From positions 186,001 to 250,000 of the forward strand of contig CAVYWS010000009.1 in NCBI GenBank assembly GCA_963772265.1: a stretch of 64,000 nt of DNA, given 5' to 3'. The stretch's first letter is position 1. The number at the start of each line of letters is the position of its first letter. The notes below the pieces were generated by a model. The model was not told where the DNA came from, made no database searches, and worked only from the letters and a program-made list of their open reading frames with translations. The stretch comes from Mayfieldus sp963772265 (GTDB lineage: Bacteria > Actinomycetota > Thermoleophilia > Solirubrobacterales > 70-9). A program made the position numbers and the translations under genes. Below, one piece after another: positions 42,919 to 51,996 of the stretch.

Positions 42919-44430
42919 ATGCCCGCTCAACCCTCTAAGCCGCCGCCGGGCCGCAAGCCGATCGGCGCCGGCCCCAAGCGGCAGCGCCGCCTCGGAAACC
43001 TGCTCTCAGCGGAGTGGTGGGCGAGGCACAAGCCGCTCGCGGCCGCCCTCGGCATCGGCCTGCTCGCGATCGTGATCGGCGGCGTGATCGCCTACAACGG
43101 GCTGAAGCGGCCAGCCGACATCAGCAACCCCGACGCCGCCTTCAACTCCAAGGAGGCGAAGCCGCGCGCGAAGACGGTCAACTGGCCTCTCTACGGCTAC
43201 AACGAGCGCCGCACTCGCTATCTGGCCGCGAAGGGGATCAAGCCGCCGTTCAAGAAGCTATGGAAGTACGGCGAGCGCCCCCTGCTCGAGTTCCCGCCGG
43301 TCTTCGTCGACGGCACCCTCTACGGGGTGGACAACAACGGTCACGCGTTTGCGATCGACGCCGACAGCGGCAAGGTGCTGTGGAAGCGGCGGGTGGCGAG
43401 GCTCAACGCCTCCTCCCCCACCTACGCCTATCACCGCCTCTTCGTCGTCAACCTGGCCCCCGGCCATATCGAGGCCCTCAACCCAAAGAACGGCAAGACC
43501 GAATGGAAGAAGGACCTGCCGGGTCGCTCCGAATCGGCGCCGGTCGTGGTCGGCAAGCGGGTCTTCTTCGGGGACGAGGACGGAACGATGTACGCGGTCG
43601 ACCGCCGTAACGGGCATACGATCTGGACCACGCAGCTCTGTGGCTCGATCAAGGCCGCTCCCGCCTACGAGCACGGGATCCTGTTCACGGGCGACTACGG
43701 CGGATGCATGAGCGCGGTCAACTCGCACAGCGGCAGGATCAAGTGGCAGACCAGCTCGCAGGGCCTCGGGCTGGGCGTGGCCGGGCGCTTCTACTCGACC
43801 CCGGCGGTCGCCTTCGGTCGCGTCTATGTCGGCAACCTCGACCACCGCGTCTACAGCTTCGAAGCGGAGAGCGGGGATATCGCCTGGAGCCACTCGACCG
43901 GCGGCTATGTCTACTCCGGCCCGGCCGTCGCCGACACACCCCGCACCCGGCCCAGCGTCTACGTCGGCTCGGTCGACGGCAACGTCTACGCACTCGACGC
44001 GAAGACCGGCGATACGCGCTGGACCCGCTACGTCGGCGGCCAGATCCTCGGATCGGTGAGCGCGGTCGGGAACATCGTCTACGCCGGGACCTATGTCGGA
44101 ACCACCACCTACGGGTTCTCGATGCGCAACGGGCACACGGTGTTCAAATTCGGTACCGGCGGCGCCAACTCGCCGGTGATCTCCGACGGCCACCGCCTCT
44201 ACCTCACCGGCTATTCGAGCATCACCGCGCTGCAGCCCTTGACCAAGAAGCAGATCCGCGGGCGGGCCGAGGCCCGAAGGGAGCATCGCCGCAAGGCGGC
44301 GGCGCGAAAGAAGCACCGCCGGCGGGCGAGGGCGGAGCGCCGTCACAAGCAGGCCCTGGCGCGCAAGCGCCACAAGCAGAAGAGCCACGGCAACGAGCAG
44401 AATCAAAAGCAGCAGAAGAAGAGCGGCTAG
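42919..44430 (+). CDS. Membrane-anchored PQQ-like beta-propeller protein
   Basis: A 503-residue protein: a basic cytoplasmic start (GRKPIGAGPKRQRRLGNLLS), one membrane segment at about 45-66 (LAAALGIGLLAIVIGGVIAY), then six to seven blades of the PQQ_2/BamB type, with repeats such as AFAIDADSGKVLWKRRVARL, IEALNPKNGKTEWKKDLPGR, MYAVDRRNGHTIWTTQLCGS and VYALDAKTGDTRWTRYVGGQ. The last 65 residues are extremely rich in Arg, Lys and His (HRRKAAARKKHRRRARAERR). Without PQQ-binding Cys pairs it is probably a scaffold or binding protein. It diverges from cca with 33 bases between the starts. Confidence 0.75.
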   Translation: MPAQPSKPPPGRKPIGAGPKRQRRLGNLLSAEWWARHKPLAAALGIGLLAIVIGGVIAYNGLKRPADISNPDAAFNSKEAKPRAKTVNWPLYGYNERRTRYLAAKGIKPPFKKLWKYGERPLLEFPPVFVDGTLYGVDNNGHAFAIDADSGKVLWKRRVARLNASSPTYAYHRLFVVNLAPGHIEALNPKNGKTEWKKDLPGRSESAPVVVGKRVFFGDEDGTMYAVDRRNGHTIWTTQLCGSIKAAPAYEHGILFTGDYGGCMSAVNSHSGRIKWQTSSQGLGLGVAGRFYSTPAVAFGRVYVGNLDHRVYSFEAESGDIAWSHSTGGYVYSGPAVADTPRTRPSVYVGSVDGNVYALDAKTGDTRWTRYVGGQILGSVSAVGNIVYAGTYVGTTTYGFSMRNGHTVFKFGTGGANSPVISDGHRLYLTGYSSITALQPLTKKQIRGRAEARREHRRKAAARKKHRRRARAERRHKQALARKRHKQKSHGNEQNQKQQKKSG

Positions 44431-45250
44431 AGCCTGACCGGTATCCCGCGCTCGGCCAGGTGCTGCTTTGCGTCGCGCACCCGGTAGGTGCCGTAGTGAA
44501 AGATCGAGGCGCAGAGCACCGCGTCGGCGCCGCCCTCGATGACCGCGGCGGAGAGGTGCTCCAGCTCCCCCGCCCCGCCGGAGGCGATCACCGGCACCGG
44601 TACGGCCTCGGCGACCGCACGGGTCAGCTCGAGGTCATAGCCGTCGGTCGTGCCGTCGCGGTCCATGCTGGTCAGCAGGACCTCCCCCGCCCCGCGCTCG
44701 ACCGCCTCGCCGAGCCCAGGCGACCGCCTCACGGCCCTCGGCCAGGGTGCGGCCGCCGTTGACGTAGACGTCCCAGCCCCCGTCCCCGAACCAGCCCGGA
44801 TGGCGCCTCGCTGGTGGGTGAGGAGGTCTCTGTCGCGGGCTCGGGCGAGCGCCGCTTGGCGTCGATCGCGATCACGACGCACTGGGCTCCGAACGTCTCG
44901 GCCAGCTCGCCGAGCAGCTCGGGCCGCTGCAGCGCCGCCGAGTTGACCGAGACCTTGTCGGCCCCGGCGTCGAGCACCGCCTGGGCGTCGGCGACGGAGC
45001 GGATCCCGCCGCCGATCGTGAACGGGATGAAGACGTTGTCGGCGGTACGGCGGGCCAGCTCGACGATCGTCTCGCGCGCCTCGTGCGAGGCGGTGATGTC
45101 GAGGAAGACCAGCTCGTCGGCGCCTTCGGCGTCATAGCGCTCGGCCAGCTCGACCGGGTCGCCGGCGTCGCGCAGGCCGACGAAGTTGGTGCCCTTGACG
45201 ACCCGGCCGGCGTCGACGTCGAGGCAGGGGATGACTCGCTTCAGGGCCAC
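44427..45250 (-). CDS. hisF: Imidazole glycerol phosphate synthase cyclase subunit (frameshifts)
   Basis: About 274 residues; makes IGP and AICAR from PRFAR with ammonia from HisH. GTG 45250: ALKRVIPCLDVDAGRVVKGT holds catalytic Asp 11. IPFTIGGGIRSVADAQAVLD, DAGADKVSVNSAALQRPELL and CVVIAIDAKRR (second catalytic Asp) follow. Frame changes near 44798 and 44718 interrupt DVYVNGGRTLAEGREAVAW; afterwards LTSMDRDGTTDGYDLELTRA and VIASGGAGELEHLSAAVIEG finish the barrel. No other his gene is in the window. It overlaps the propeller gene by four bases, tail to tail. Confidence 0.9.
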
Positions 45251-45338
45251 CGAGTGAGGGTAGCGACGGTAGCCGCAGGCTCTGCCCGGCCCGGAGGAGC
45301 TGGTGCTCCCCCGGGCCGTTGGGATCAGAGCGCCTCGG

Positions 45339-46622
45339 TTACTTCTTGTCTGCGGTTCCGAACCCGTAGATCGTCGTCGAGTGGAACTTCTCACCCGGCC
45401 GCAGAACGGTCGAGGGGAAGTTCGAATGGTTCGGCGAGTCGGGGAAGTGCTGGGTCTCCAGCGCCAACCCGTCGCCCTGCCGGTACTGACGACCGCTGGT
45501 GCCGTAGAGCGTCCCGTCGAGGAAGTTGCCCGAGTAGAACTGGATCCCGGGCTCCGTCGTCGAGATCGTCAGCTTACGGCCGCTGGAGGGGTCCTTCAGG
45601 ACCGCCGCCTTGATCAGGCCGTTGTCGCCGCCTGAGCGGTTGAGCACCCAGTTGTGGTCATAGCCACGCCCGATCACGAGCTGCGGGTCATCCTCGCGGA
45701 TGCGCTCTCCGATCGCGTGGAACGCACGGAAATCGAACGGCGTTCCCGCCACCGGATCGATCGCCCCGGTCGGGATCAGGTTCGCGTCATCCGGCGTGTA
45801 GCTGTCGGCGTTGAGCTTCAGCTGGTGATCGTAGATCGTCCCCGATCCCTCACCAGCCAGGTTCCAGTAGGCATGGTTGGTGAGGTTCACAACCGTCGGC
45901 GCGTCAGTCGTCGCCGTGTAGTGAATGTGCAGCCGGTTGTGCGTGTCGAGGGTGTAGACGACCTTGGTCTGCAGGGTGCCGGGATACCCGGTCGTGCAGG
46001 GCGGATCGCTCGGCATGCTGGGAGTGCATCCCTCACCCGCCGGGCTCGTGTACCGCAGCTTCACGCCCGCCGTGTCGGCGGTCTCGAACGGGGTTGCGTC
46101 CCAGACCTTGACGTTGAACCCCTCGAAGCCTCCGTGGAGGCTGTTCGGCGGGTTGTTGATGTCGAGCGAATAGTCGTTGCCGTCGAGGCTGAACCGGCCG
46201 TTTGCGATCCGGTTCCCGTAGCGGCCGATGATCGCGCCGAAGTACGGATTCGACGTCTTGTACGCGTCGCTCAGGTAGCCATCGAGGTCCTTGAAGCCGA
46301 GGGTCACGTTGGCACGCTTCCCGTGCCGGTCCGGCACCCACAGCTGCTCGATGATGCCCCCGTAGGTGAGGATCTTCACCGTCGCGCTGCGATTGGAGAG
46401 CGTGTAGCGGTCGACTGCCGTTCCATCCGGCAGGGTCCCGAACGAGGACTTGCTGACGCTCACGTCGTGGCCCGACTTGTGTGCGTGCCTGTGCTTGCCC
46501 GCATGCTTGCCCTTGCCGGCGACGGTCGGGGCCGCGATCGCGACCGAAGCGACCAGAATCGCCAACGCCGCTGCCACGACCAGCCACCGGCGCCTCCTCT
46601 GGGAACTGGAACTGATCTGCAT
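45339..46622 (-). CDS. galM: Secreted aldose 1-epimerase
   Basis: A 427-residue exported mutarotase. Signal peptide residues 11-36 (RWLVVAAALAILVASVAIAA), then a His/Lys-rich linker (GKGKHAGKHRHAHKSGHDVS). GalM motifs: ILTYGGIIEQLWVPDRHGKR, GAIIGRYGNRIANGRFSLDG, and the catalytic pair in PTVVNLTNHAYWNLAGEGSG (His) and LALETQHFPDSPNHSNFPST (Glu). It interconverts alpha and beta anomers of galactose, glucose or pentoses outside the cell. ATG 46622 follows GGAGGT. It stands next to the xylose/arabinose genes and is probably regulated with them. Confidence 0.9.
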   Translation of the reverse strand: MQISSSSQRRRRWLVVAAALAILVASVAIAAPTVAGKGKHAGKHRHAHKSGHDVSVSKSSFGTLPDGTAVDRYTLSNRSATVKILTYGGIIEQLWVPDRHGKRANVTLGFKDLDGYLSDAYKTSNPYFGAIIGRYGNRIANGRFSLDGNDYSLDINNPPNSLHGGFEGFNVKVWDATPFETADTAGVKLRYTSPAGEGCTPSMPSDPPCTTGYPGTLQTKVVYTLDTHNRLHIHYTATTDAPTVVNLTNHAYWNLAGEGSGTIYDHQLKLNADSYTPDDANLIPTGAIDPVAGTPFDFRAFHAIGERIREDDPQLVIGRGYDHNWVLNRSGGDNGLIKAAVLKDPSSGRKLTISTTEPGIQFYSGNFLDGTLYGTSGRQYRQGDGLALETQHFPDSPNHSNFPSTVLRPGEKFHSTTIYGFGTADKK

Positions 46623-46793
46623 GGTGCACCTCCGATCGAGGCCGGAGCCGCGTGCGTTGGAGCCCTGCCGCGTGCCCGGCCTACTCTCATCCCTCTATCT
46701 GCCGCTGTCCTTATCCCCTGGGCCGCTGGCTTATACATGCGAAAGCGCCGAGCTTTGGATTCGCAAACCGCCAGCCGCCACCGGGAGCGGGCC

Positions 46794-47612
46794 TCAGGCG
46801 ACGACGCGGACCTCGCAGCCGGCCTCCCGCAGGGCCTTGACCGCCGCCGCGTCAGCCGATTCACCGGTGATCACGAGGTCGACTTCGGTGATCGGGCAGA
46901 GCTGGGCCAGCTCGACCGTTCCGAGCTTGCTCCCGTCGGCGAGCACGACTGTGCGCGCCGCGGCTCGGATCATCCGCTTGTTGACCTCCGCCTCGGGAAG
47001 GTTGATGTTGGTGATCCCGCCGGCGGGGTCGATCCCGTTGCATCCGAGCAGCAGGGTGTCGACCCTGATCTGGTCGAGGATCACAGTGGCCAGCGGATCG
47101 ACGAGGGAGTGCTGAAGCGGGCGCAGCGTTCCGCCGAGCAGCACCACGGTGATGCGCGGATGCGCCGGCTCCAGCTCCAGCGCCGTCTTGAGGCCGTTGG
47201 TGAACACCACGACGTTGTCGAGCTCCGTGCGCGCGCTGAGCGCGCGCGCCGCGGCCGCCGCGGTCGTACCGACGTCGATCAGCAGAGCCTCCCCGTCGCG
47301 AACCAGCTCCGCCGCGGCGCGACCGATCGCCACCTTCTCCCCGGCGAAGCTCGTCTCGCTCTCCTCGAAGGGGCGCTCGGGCACCGCGCGGGGAAACGCG
47401 CCGCCGCGAATCCGGTGCACGTCACCACGCGAGGCAAGCTCGTCGAGGTCGCTGCGCACGGTGACCTCCGAGATCCCGAAGCGCTCGCTCAGCTCACGGA
47501 CGTGGAGGAAGTGCCGCTCCTGGATCGCGGCGAGCATCTGGTCCCGGCGCAGAGCGGCGTCGGGCCCTCGACCCTCCCCGTCGCCCTCCGACCGTCGGGC
47601 CCGCTTGGCCAT
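46794..47612 (-). CDS. DeoR-family sugar-responsive repressor
   Basis: A 272-residue regulator. The N-terminal winged HTH, ERHFLHVRELSERFGISEVT with VRSDLDELASRGDVHRIRGG, is the DeoR signature; the C-terminal sugar-phosphate-sensing domain has LLIDVGTTAAAAARALSART, VVFTNGLKTALELEPAHPRI and LLLGCNGIDPAGGITNINLP. DeoR proteins usually bind a phosphorylated sugar intermediate. It lies 137 bases downstream of xylA on the same strand and 171 bases upstream of galM. TTTCGAA motifs in front of it suggest autoregulation. Confidence 0.9.
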   Translation of the reverse strand: MAKRARRSEGDGEGRGPDAALRRDQMLAAIQERHFLHVRELSERFGISEVTVRSDLDELASRGDVHRIRGGAFPRAVPERPFEESETSFAGEKVAIGRAAAELVRDGEALLIDVGTTAAAAARALSARTELDNVVVFTNGLKTALELEPAHPRITVVLLGGTLRPLQHSLVDPLATVILDQIRVDTLLLGCNGIDPAGGITNINLPEAEVNKRMIRAAARTVVLADGSKLGTVELAQLCPITEVDLVITGESADAAAVKALREAGCEVRVVA

Positions 47613-47632
47613 GACAGGACCACTCTATCCCG

Positions 47633-47714
47633 CTTTCGGGTTCGAAACACCTGGACCCGCCAAACCGCAACTCGCGGCGGCGCAATCGCTGAGAACGTGC
47701 GCTAACTTTCGAAA
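47633..47714 (-). promoter_or_regulatory. Candidate DeoR operator pair
   Basis: Two TTTCG/TTCGAAA elements lie upstream of the DeoR gene: CTTTCGGGTTCGAAA at 47633-47647 and CTTTCGAAA at 47706-47714, the latter containing the 8-base palindrome TTTCGAAA. The region between them is A/T-richer than the genes around it. DeoR-type repressors often bind repeats of a TTTCG-like core; binding here is inference. Confidence 0.4.
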
Positions 47715-47749
47715 TCGCAAGTCAAGCGGAGGCTGAGCCGGGCGGCGGG

Positions 47750-48889
47750 TCAGCGCAGGCCGAGCAGGACCTCGGTCATCAGCTGATCGAGGTGCTCGTT
47801 GCGATATCCGCGGGTCGCGAGGGCATCGAGTCCGTCGGCTTCGGCCTTGAGGGTGTCGGCCGGATCGCCACCGACGGTCGCCTCGCCCAGCTCGGTTGCC
47901 GAAGCCGCGGCCAGCGCCTCGGCGACCTCCGGCAGCTCGTCGAAATGACGGGCGCGCTCGGCGAGCGCCTCGTAGGTGCGGATGCAGCCGGCGGCGAACT
48001 CCCAGACGCCCTCGGCATCCTCGCTGCGATAGGCGTGGGCATCGAAGTGCCGAGGGCCTTCGTAGCCGGCTCGCTCGAGCAGCCGGACGAGCAGAAACGC
48101 CTCCTTGAGATCCTCGGCGCCGAAGCGGAAGTCCTGGTCGTAGCGGCCGATGCGCTGCGCGTTGAGATCGATGTGAAAGAGCTTTCCCGCCCACAGCGCC
48201 TGCCCCACCGCGTGGTGGAACGAGAGGCCGGCCATCGTCTCGTGCGCGACCTCGGGGTTCACCCCGACCATCTCGGGGCGCTCGAGGGTGGTGATGAAGT
48301 GCAGCGCGTGGCCGACCGTGGGCAGGAAGGTGTCTCCGCGCGGCTCGTTGGGCTTCGGCTCGATCGCGAATCGCAGCTCATAGCCCTGATCGACGACGTA
48401 ATCCGCGAGGACGTTGATCGCCTCCCGATAGCGGTCCAGCGCGTCGCGGGGGTCCTTCGCCGCGCCCGCTTCGATGCCCTCGCGCCCGCCCCAGAAGTCG
48501 TAGACCTCCGCTCCCAGGCGAGCCCCGAGGTCGATCGAGCGCATCGCCTTGCCGATCGCCGCCCTCCGCACCCCGCGGTCGTTGGAGGTGAAGGCCCCGT
48601 CCTTGAAGGCCGGGTGGGTGAAGAGGTTGGTGGTCGCCATCCCAACCCCCAGCCCGGTCTCCTTCAGCGCCGCCTCGAAGCGGGCGACGATCTTCTCTGC
48701 CTCGGCCGCCGGGGTGCCGAGCGGAACGAGGTCGTTGTCGTGCAGGCTGATGCCCCAGGCGCCCAGCTCGGCAAGCCTGTGAACCGACTCGACCGGGTCC
48801 AGCGGCGCCCGGGTGGGGTCCCCGAACGGGTCGCGGCCGGGGTTGCCGACCGTCCAGAGGCCAAAGGTGAAGCGGTGCTCAGCCACCAC
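47750..48889 (-). CDS. xylA: Xylose isomerase
   Basis: A 379-residue class I (actinobacterial) xylose isomerase, converting D-xylose to D-xylulose (and glucose to fructose). FTFGLWTVGNPGRDPFGDPT with RAPLDPVESVHRLAELGAWG, ISLHDNDLVPLGTPAAEAEK (the catalytic His and Asp) and RFAIEPKPNEPRGDTFLPTV (metal Glu and catalytic Lys) are intact. The short N-terminus separates it from the longer class II enzymes. GTG 48889 overlaps the end of the oxidoreductase gene by 11 bases. Confidence 0.95.
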   Translation of the reverse strand: MVAEHRFTFGLWTVGNPGRDPFGDPTRAPLDPVESVHRLAELGAWGISLHDNDLVPLGTPAAEAEKIVARFEAALKETGLGVGMATTNLFTHPAFKDGAFTSNDRGVRRAAIGKAMRSIDLGARLGAEVYDFWGGREGIEAGAAKDPRDALDRYREAINVLADYVVDQGYELRFAIEPKPNEPRGDTFLPTVGHALHFITTLERPEMVGVNPEVAHETMAGLSFHHAVGQALWAGKLFHIDLNAQRIGRYDQDFRFGAEDLKEAFLLVRLLERAGYEGPRHFDAHAYRSEDAEGVWEFAAGCIRTYEALAERARHFDELPEVAEALAAASATELGEATVGGDPADTLKAEADGLDALATRGYRNEHLDQLMTEVLLGLR

Positions 48890-49871
48890 TCACCTCGGCG
48901 CAGGCGATTGGTTCGCCCCCGCGCCCGGCGGACAGGTACAGGGCCTCGATCGTGCGCGCCTGGCCGAGCGCATCGTCGCGGCCGAGCAGCGGCGAGGCGC
49001 CGCCGCGGATCGCGGCGCTCATGTTCTCGAGCTCGAGCTGGTAGGAGCCGGCCTGCTCGACTTCGACGCGTTCGGTCCCGCCGTCGCGGACCAGCTCGAT
49101 CATCGGCTCGGTGATCAGAAACGGCCTGCGCAGGCGCAGCGTCCCCCCTGATCCGACCACCTCGAGCAGGCTGTTGCCCGGCAGGTCGAGGCCGCAGTCG
49201 AAATGACCCAGCACCTGACCGGGGAAGACGAGCGTCGCGGCGAAGCGGACGTCGACGCCGCTCGCTGCCGGGACCTGGCGGCCGATCGCCGTCTCGGGCT
49301 CGCCCGCGAACAGGCGCGAGCCGCTGACGCAGTAGCAGCCCACGTCCATCAGCGCACCACCGTCGAGGTCGGCGGAGAGCCGGATGTCCCCCTGGTCCTC
49401 GAGGGTGAACCCGAATGAGGAGCGCAGAACGCGAAGTTCGCCGATCTCCCCCGCCTCGACCAGCTCCTTCGCCCGCTCGGTCTGCGGATGGTGGCGGTAC
49501 ATGAAGCCCTCCATGAGGATGCGATCCGCCCGCTCCGCCGCCGCGAACGCCCGCTCGACCTCCGCGGTGCGCCGGTCCAGGGGCTTCTCGCAGAGCACGT
49601 GCTTGCCGGCCTCGAGCGCCCTGATCGCCCATTCGACGTGCAGCGAATTCGGCAGCGGGATGTAGACGGCCTCGACGTCGGGGTCGTCCAGCAGGGCCTC
49701 GTAGGAGCGATGCGCGCGCGGGATCTCTTCCTGGCTCGCGTAGGCGTCGGCGGCCTCCTGCGAGCGGCTCGCGACCGCCACCAGCTCGACCTCCGAGGAC
49801 TCGCGCGCCTCGGGCAGCACCCGCTCGTTGATCTTCGCAGTCGAGACGATTCCCCAGCGGACGGGCGGCAC
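48879..49871 (-). CDS. Gfo/Idh/MocA-family NAD(P)-dependent oxidoreductase
   Basis: A 330-residue sugar dehydrogenase-like enzyme. The Rossmann start VRWGIVSTAKINERVLPEAR, then IPLPNSLHVEWAIRALEAGK with HVLCEKPLDRRTAEVERAFA (the catalytic EKP motif) and RILMEGFMYRHHPQTERAKE are clear; the C-terminal substrate domain includes GDIRLSADLDGGALMDVGCY. Close relatives are annotated as xylose or glucose dehydrogenases or trans-dihydrodiol dehydrogenases. I prefer GTG 49871 because GGAG lies 6 bases upstream; GTG 49883 is possible. Located between xylA and xylB, it may offer an oxidative xylose route. Confidence 0.82.
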   Translation of the reverse strand: MPPVRWGIVSTAKINERVLPEARESSEVELVAVASRSQEAADAYASQEEIPRAHRSYEALLDDPDVEAVYIPLPNSLHVEWAIRALEAGKHVLCEKPLDRRTAEVERAFAAAERADRILMEGFMYRHHPQTERAKELVEAGEIGELRVLRSSFGFTLEDQGDIRLSADLDGGALMDVGCYCVSGSRLFAGEPETAIGRQVPAASGVDVRFAATLVFPGQVLGHFDCGLDLPGNSLLEVVGSGGTLRLRRPFLITEPMIELVRDGGTERVEVEQAGSYQLELENMSAAIRGGASPLLGRDDALGQARTIEALYLSAGRGGEPIACAEVSGG

Positions 49872-49893
49872 GCCTATCTCCACTCTCTCGGGC

Positions 49894-51300
49894 TCATGTC
49901 TGCTCCAGTGGCCGCAGGGCCGGATACAGCTCCTGGTACCGATCGTATCCCCCGCCGTAAGCGTTGACCCACTCGGGTTCCGGCTCGACTCGGTCATCGA
50001 CATGAACGCAGGCGGCGGTTGCCTCGGCGGCGTCGGCGAAGACACCCCTGGCGACTCCGCCCAGCAGCGCCGCCCCGAATGCAGCTCCCTCCTCGGCGCC
50101 GGCGGTGCGCTCGAGCGGGATCCCCAGGACCGAGGCAACGATCCGGCACCACAGCTCGCTCCGCGCCCCGCCGCCGGAGATGCGCCCGACCTCGGCCTCG
50201 ACACCAAGCCCCCGCAACAGCTCGAGAGAATCGCGAAGCCCGTAGGCGACGCCCTCGAGCACCGCTCGGGTCAGCGCGCCGCGATCGTGGCGCTGGGAAA
50301 GCCCGACGAAGGCTCCGCGTGCGTCGGGATCGGCGTGGGGCGTCCGCTCGCCGGCCAGGTAGGGCTGGAAGAGCAGGCCCTCGCTGCCGGGCTGCCACGC
50401 CGTCGCCTCCTCGAGCAGCTGGTCGTAACCGGCCCCGTCGAGAATGCCGTGAATCCAGCTCAGCGAACCCGCCGCCGACAGCATCACCCCCATCGCGTGC
50501 CATGAGCCGGGAACCGCGTGGCAGAAGACGTGCAGCCGCGCCTCGGGGTCGGCGCGGTATTCGGGCAGGACCGCGAAGACGACGCCGCTGGTGCCGAGGA
50601 CGACCGACAGCATGCCCGGCCGCACGATGCCGGCTCCGAGGGCGCCCGCCGCCTGGTCGCCGGCCGCGCCGATCTCGGTCGACTCGCTCACCGGCGGCAG
50701 CCACGCCTCCGGTACCTCCAGCGCTTCGAGCACTTCGGCGCTCCAGCGGCGTCGCATGACGTCGAAGAGCAGCGTGCCGGATGCGTCGGCGGCGTCGACT
50801 CCGCGTTCCCCGGTCATTCGCAGCCGCACGTAGTCCTTCGGCAGGAGGATGTGGCGGATCCGCTCGAACACCTGCGGCTCGTGCCGTCGCAGCCAGAGCA
50901 GCTTCGGCGCCGTGAACCCCGGCAGCGCCCGGTTGCCGGTCAGCTCGATCAGCCGCTCGAGCCCGACCCGTTCCTCGATCTCTGCGCACTCGGCCGCGGT
51001 GCGCTGGTCGTTCCAGAGGATCGCCGGGCGCAGCACCCGGTCGCCCTCGTCCAGCGCAACCAGCCCGTGCATCTGACCCGAGAGCCCGATCGCCGCCGGC
51101 TCGACGCCGAGGTCGCCGAGCGCCTCCTGCGACGCGCTCCACCAGTCCTCGGGGTCCTGCTCGGCCCAGCCGGGCTGGAGCGTCGAGAGCGGGTAACCGC
51201 GCTCGGCCCGTGCCAGCACCTCGCCGGATTCCGAGATCGCGATCGCCTTGACGCCGGTCGTGCCGACGTCGAGGCCGACCAGGGGGCCGTCAGTCGCCAT
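49894..51300 (-). CDS. xylB: Xylulokinase
   Basis: A 468-residue FGGY kinase phosphorylating D-xylulose to xylulose 5-phosphate. VGLDVGTTGVKAIAISESGE (phosphate-1 loop), AIGLSGQMHGLVALDEGDRV with LRPAILWNDQRTAAECAEIE, and VLGTSGVVFAVLPEYRADPE with GLLFQPYLAGERTPHADPDA are XylB signatures. Both FGGY domains are complete. Its start overlaps the HAD gene end by 11 bases. Confidence 0.93.
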   Translation of the reverse strand: MATDGPLVGLDVGTTGVKAIAISESGEVLARAERGYPLSTLQPGWAEQDPEDWWSASQEALGDLGVEPAAIGLSGQMHGLVALDEGDRVLRPAILWNDQRTAAECAEIEERVGLERLIELTGNRALPGFTAPKLLWLRRHEPQVFERIRHILLPKDYVRLRMTGERGVDAADASGTLLFDVMRRRWSAEVLEALEVPEAWLPPVSESTEIGAAGDQAAGALGAGIVRPGMLSVVLGTSGVVFAVLPEYRADPEARLHVFCHAVPGSWHAMGVMLSAAGSLSWIHGILDGAGYDQLLEEATAWQPGSEGLLFQPYLAGERTPHADPDARGAFVGLSQRHDRGALTRAVLEGVAYGLRDSLELLRGLGVEAEVGRISGGGARSELWCRIVASVLGIPLERTAGAEEGAAFGAALLGGVARGVFADAAEATAACVHVDDRVEPEPEWVNAYGGGYDRYQELYPALRPLEQT

Positions 51301-51949
51301 CCGCCCCGTGGTCGCTCAGCGCCCGCTCGATGATCTCCAAGACGCCGCGATCGGCGAGCGACTCGAAGACGTGGTCGGCCTCGAGCTCGATCCCGTCGAT
51401 CGACGGCACGCCGAGCACCAGCAGGCCGGCTGCACGAGCCGCCGCCACACCGGGGGGTGAGTCCTCGAGCGCAACCGAGCGCGCCGGCTCGACCGCGAGA
51501 AGCTCGCAGGCGCGCAGGTAGAGGTCGGGCGCCGGCTTGGGGACGCCGACGTCGTCGATCGCGATCGCCACTTCAAACGCTTCGCGTACCCCGACCCGCT
51601 CCAATCCGGTGAGCAGGTGGCGCCGGGGAGCGTTCGAGGCGATCGCGAGCGGCCAGCGCCCCCGCAGCGATTCGACCAGCTCCAGCGCCCCGGGCCGGGG
51701 TTGCGCCCCGGCGGCGATCTCGCCAACCGCCAACTCGTACATCTCCTCGCTCGCCTCCTCGCCCTGCCCGGGCAGCAGCCGCTCGAGCACCAGTGGCGCG
51801 GTCATCGGCGCGGTGCCGACCAGTGCCTGCTTGGCGTCGAGGTCGAAGCTGCGGCCGCGGCGTTCGAAGACCTGCTCCTGGGCGCGGGTCCAGCAGGGCT
51901 CGGTGTCGAGGAGAAGCCCGTCGTTGTCGAAGACGATCCCTCTGCTCAT
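51290..51949 (-). CDS. HAD-superfamily sugar phosphatase (beta-phosphoglucomutase-like)
   Basis: A 219-residue class IA HAD hydrolase. Motif I is IVFDNDGLLLDTEP (the usual second Asp reads N, as FDNDG, the nucleophile Asp being kept), motif II LAIASNAPRRHLLTG, motif III/IV VPKPAPDLYLRACELL and SVALEDSPPGVAAARAAGLL. It likely dephosphorylates sugar phosphates or acts as a phosphomutase. FDNDG is common in this subgroup. It heads the HAD-xylB-oxidoreductase-xylA run on the minus strand. Bacillus araL is another HAD type in a comparable operon. Confidence 0.82.
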   Translation of the reverse strand: MSRGIVFDNDGLLLDTEPCWTRAQEQVFERRGRSFDLDAKQALVGTAPMTAPLVLERLLPGQGEEASEEMYELAVGEIAAGAQPRPGALELVESLRGRWPLAIASNAPRRHLLTGLERVGVREAFEVAIAIDDVGVPKPAPDLYLRACELLAVEPARSVALEDSPPGVAAARAAGLLVLGVPSIDGIELEADHVFESLADRGVLEIIERALSDHGADGD

Positions 51950-51996
51950 CAGCGGTTGATTCTCCCGCAGCGGGCGTGAACTGAAAGGATCGAAGC

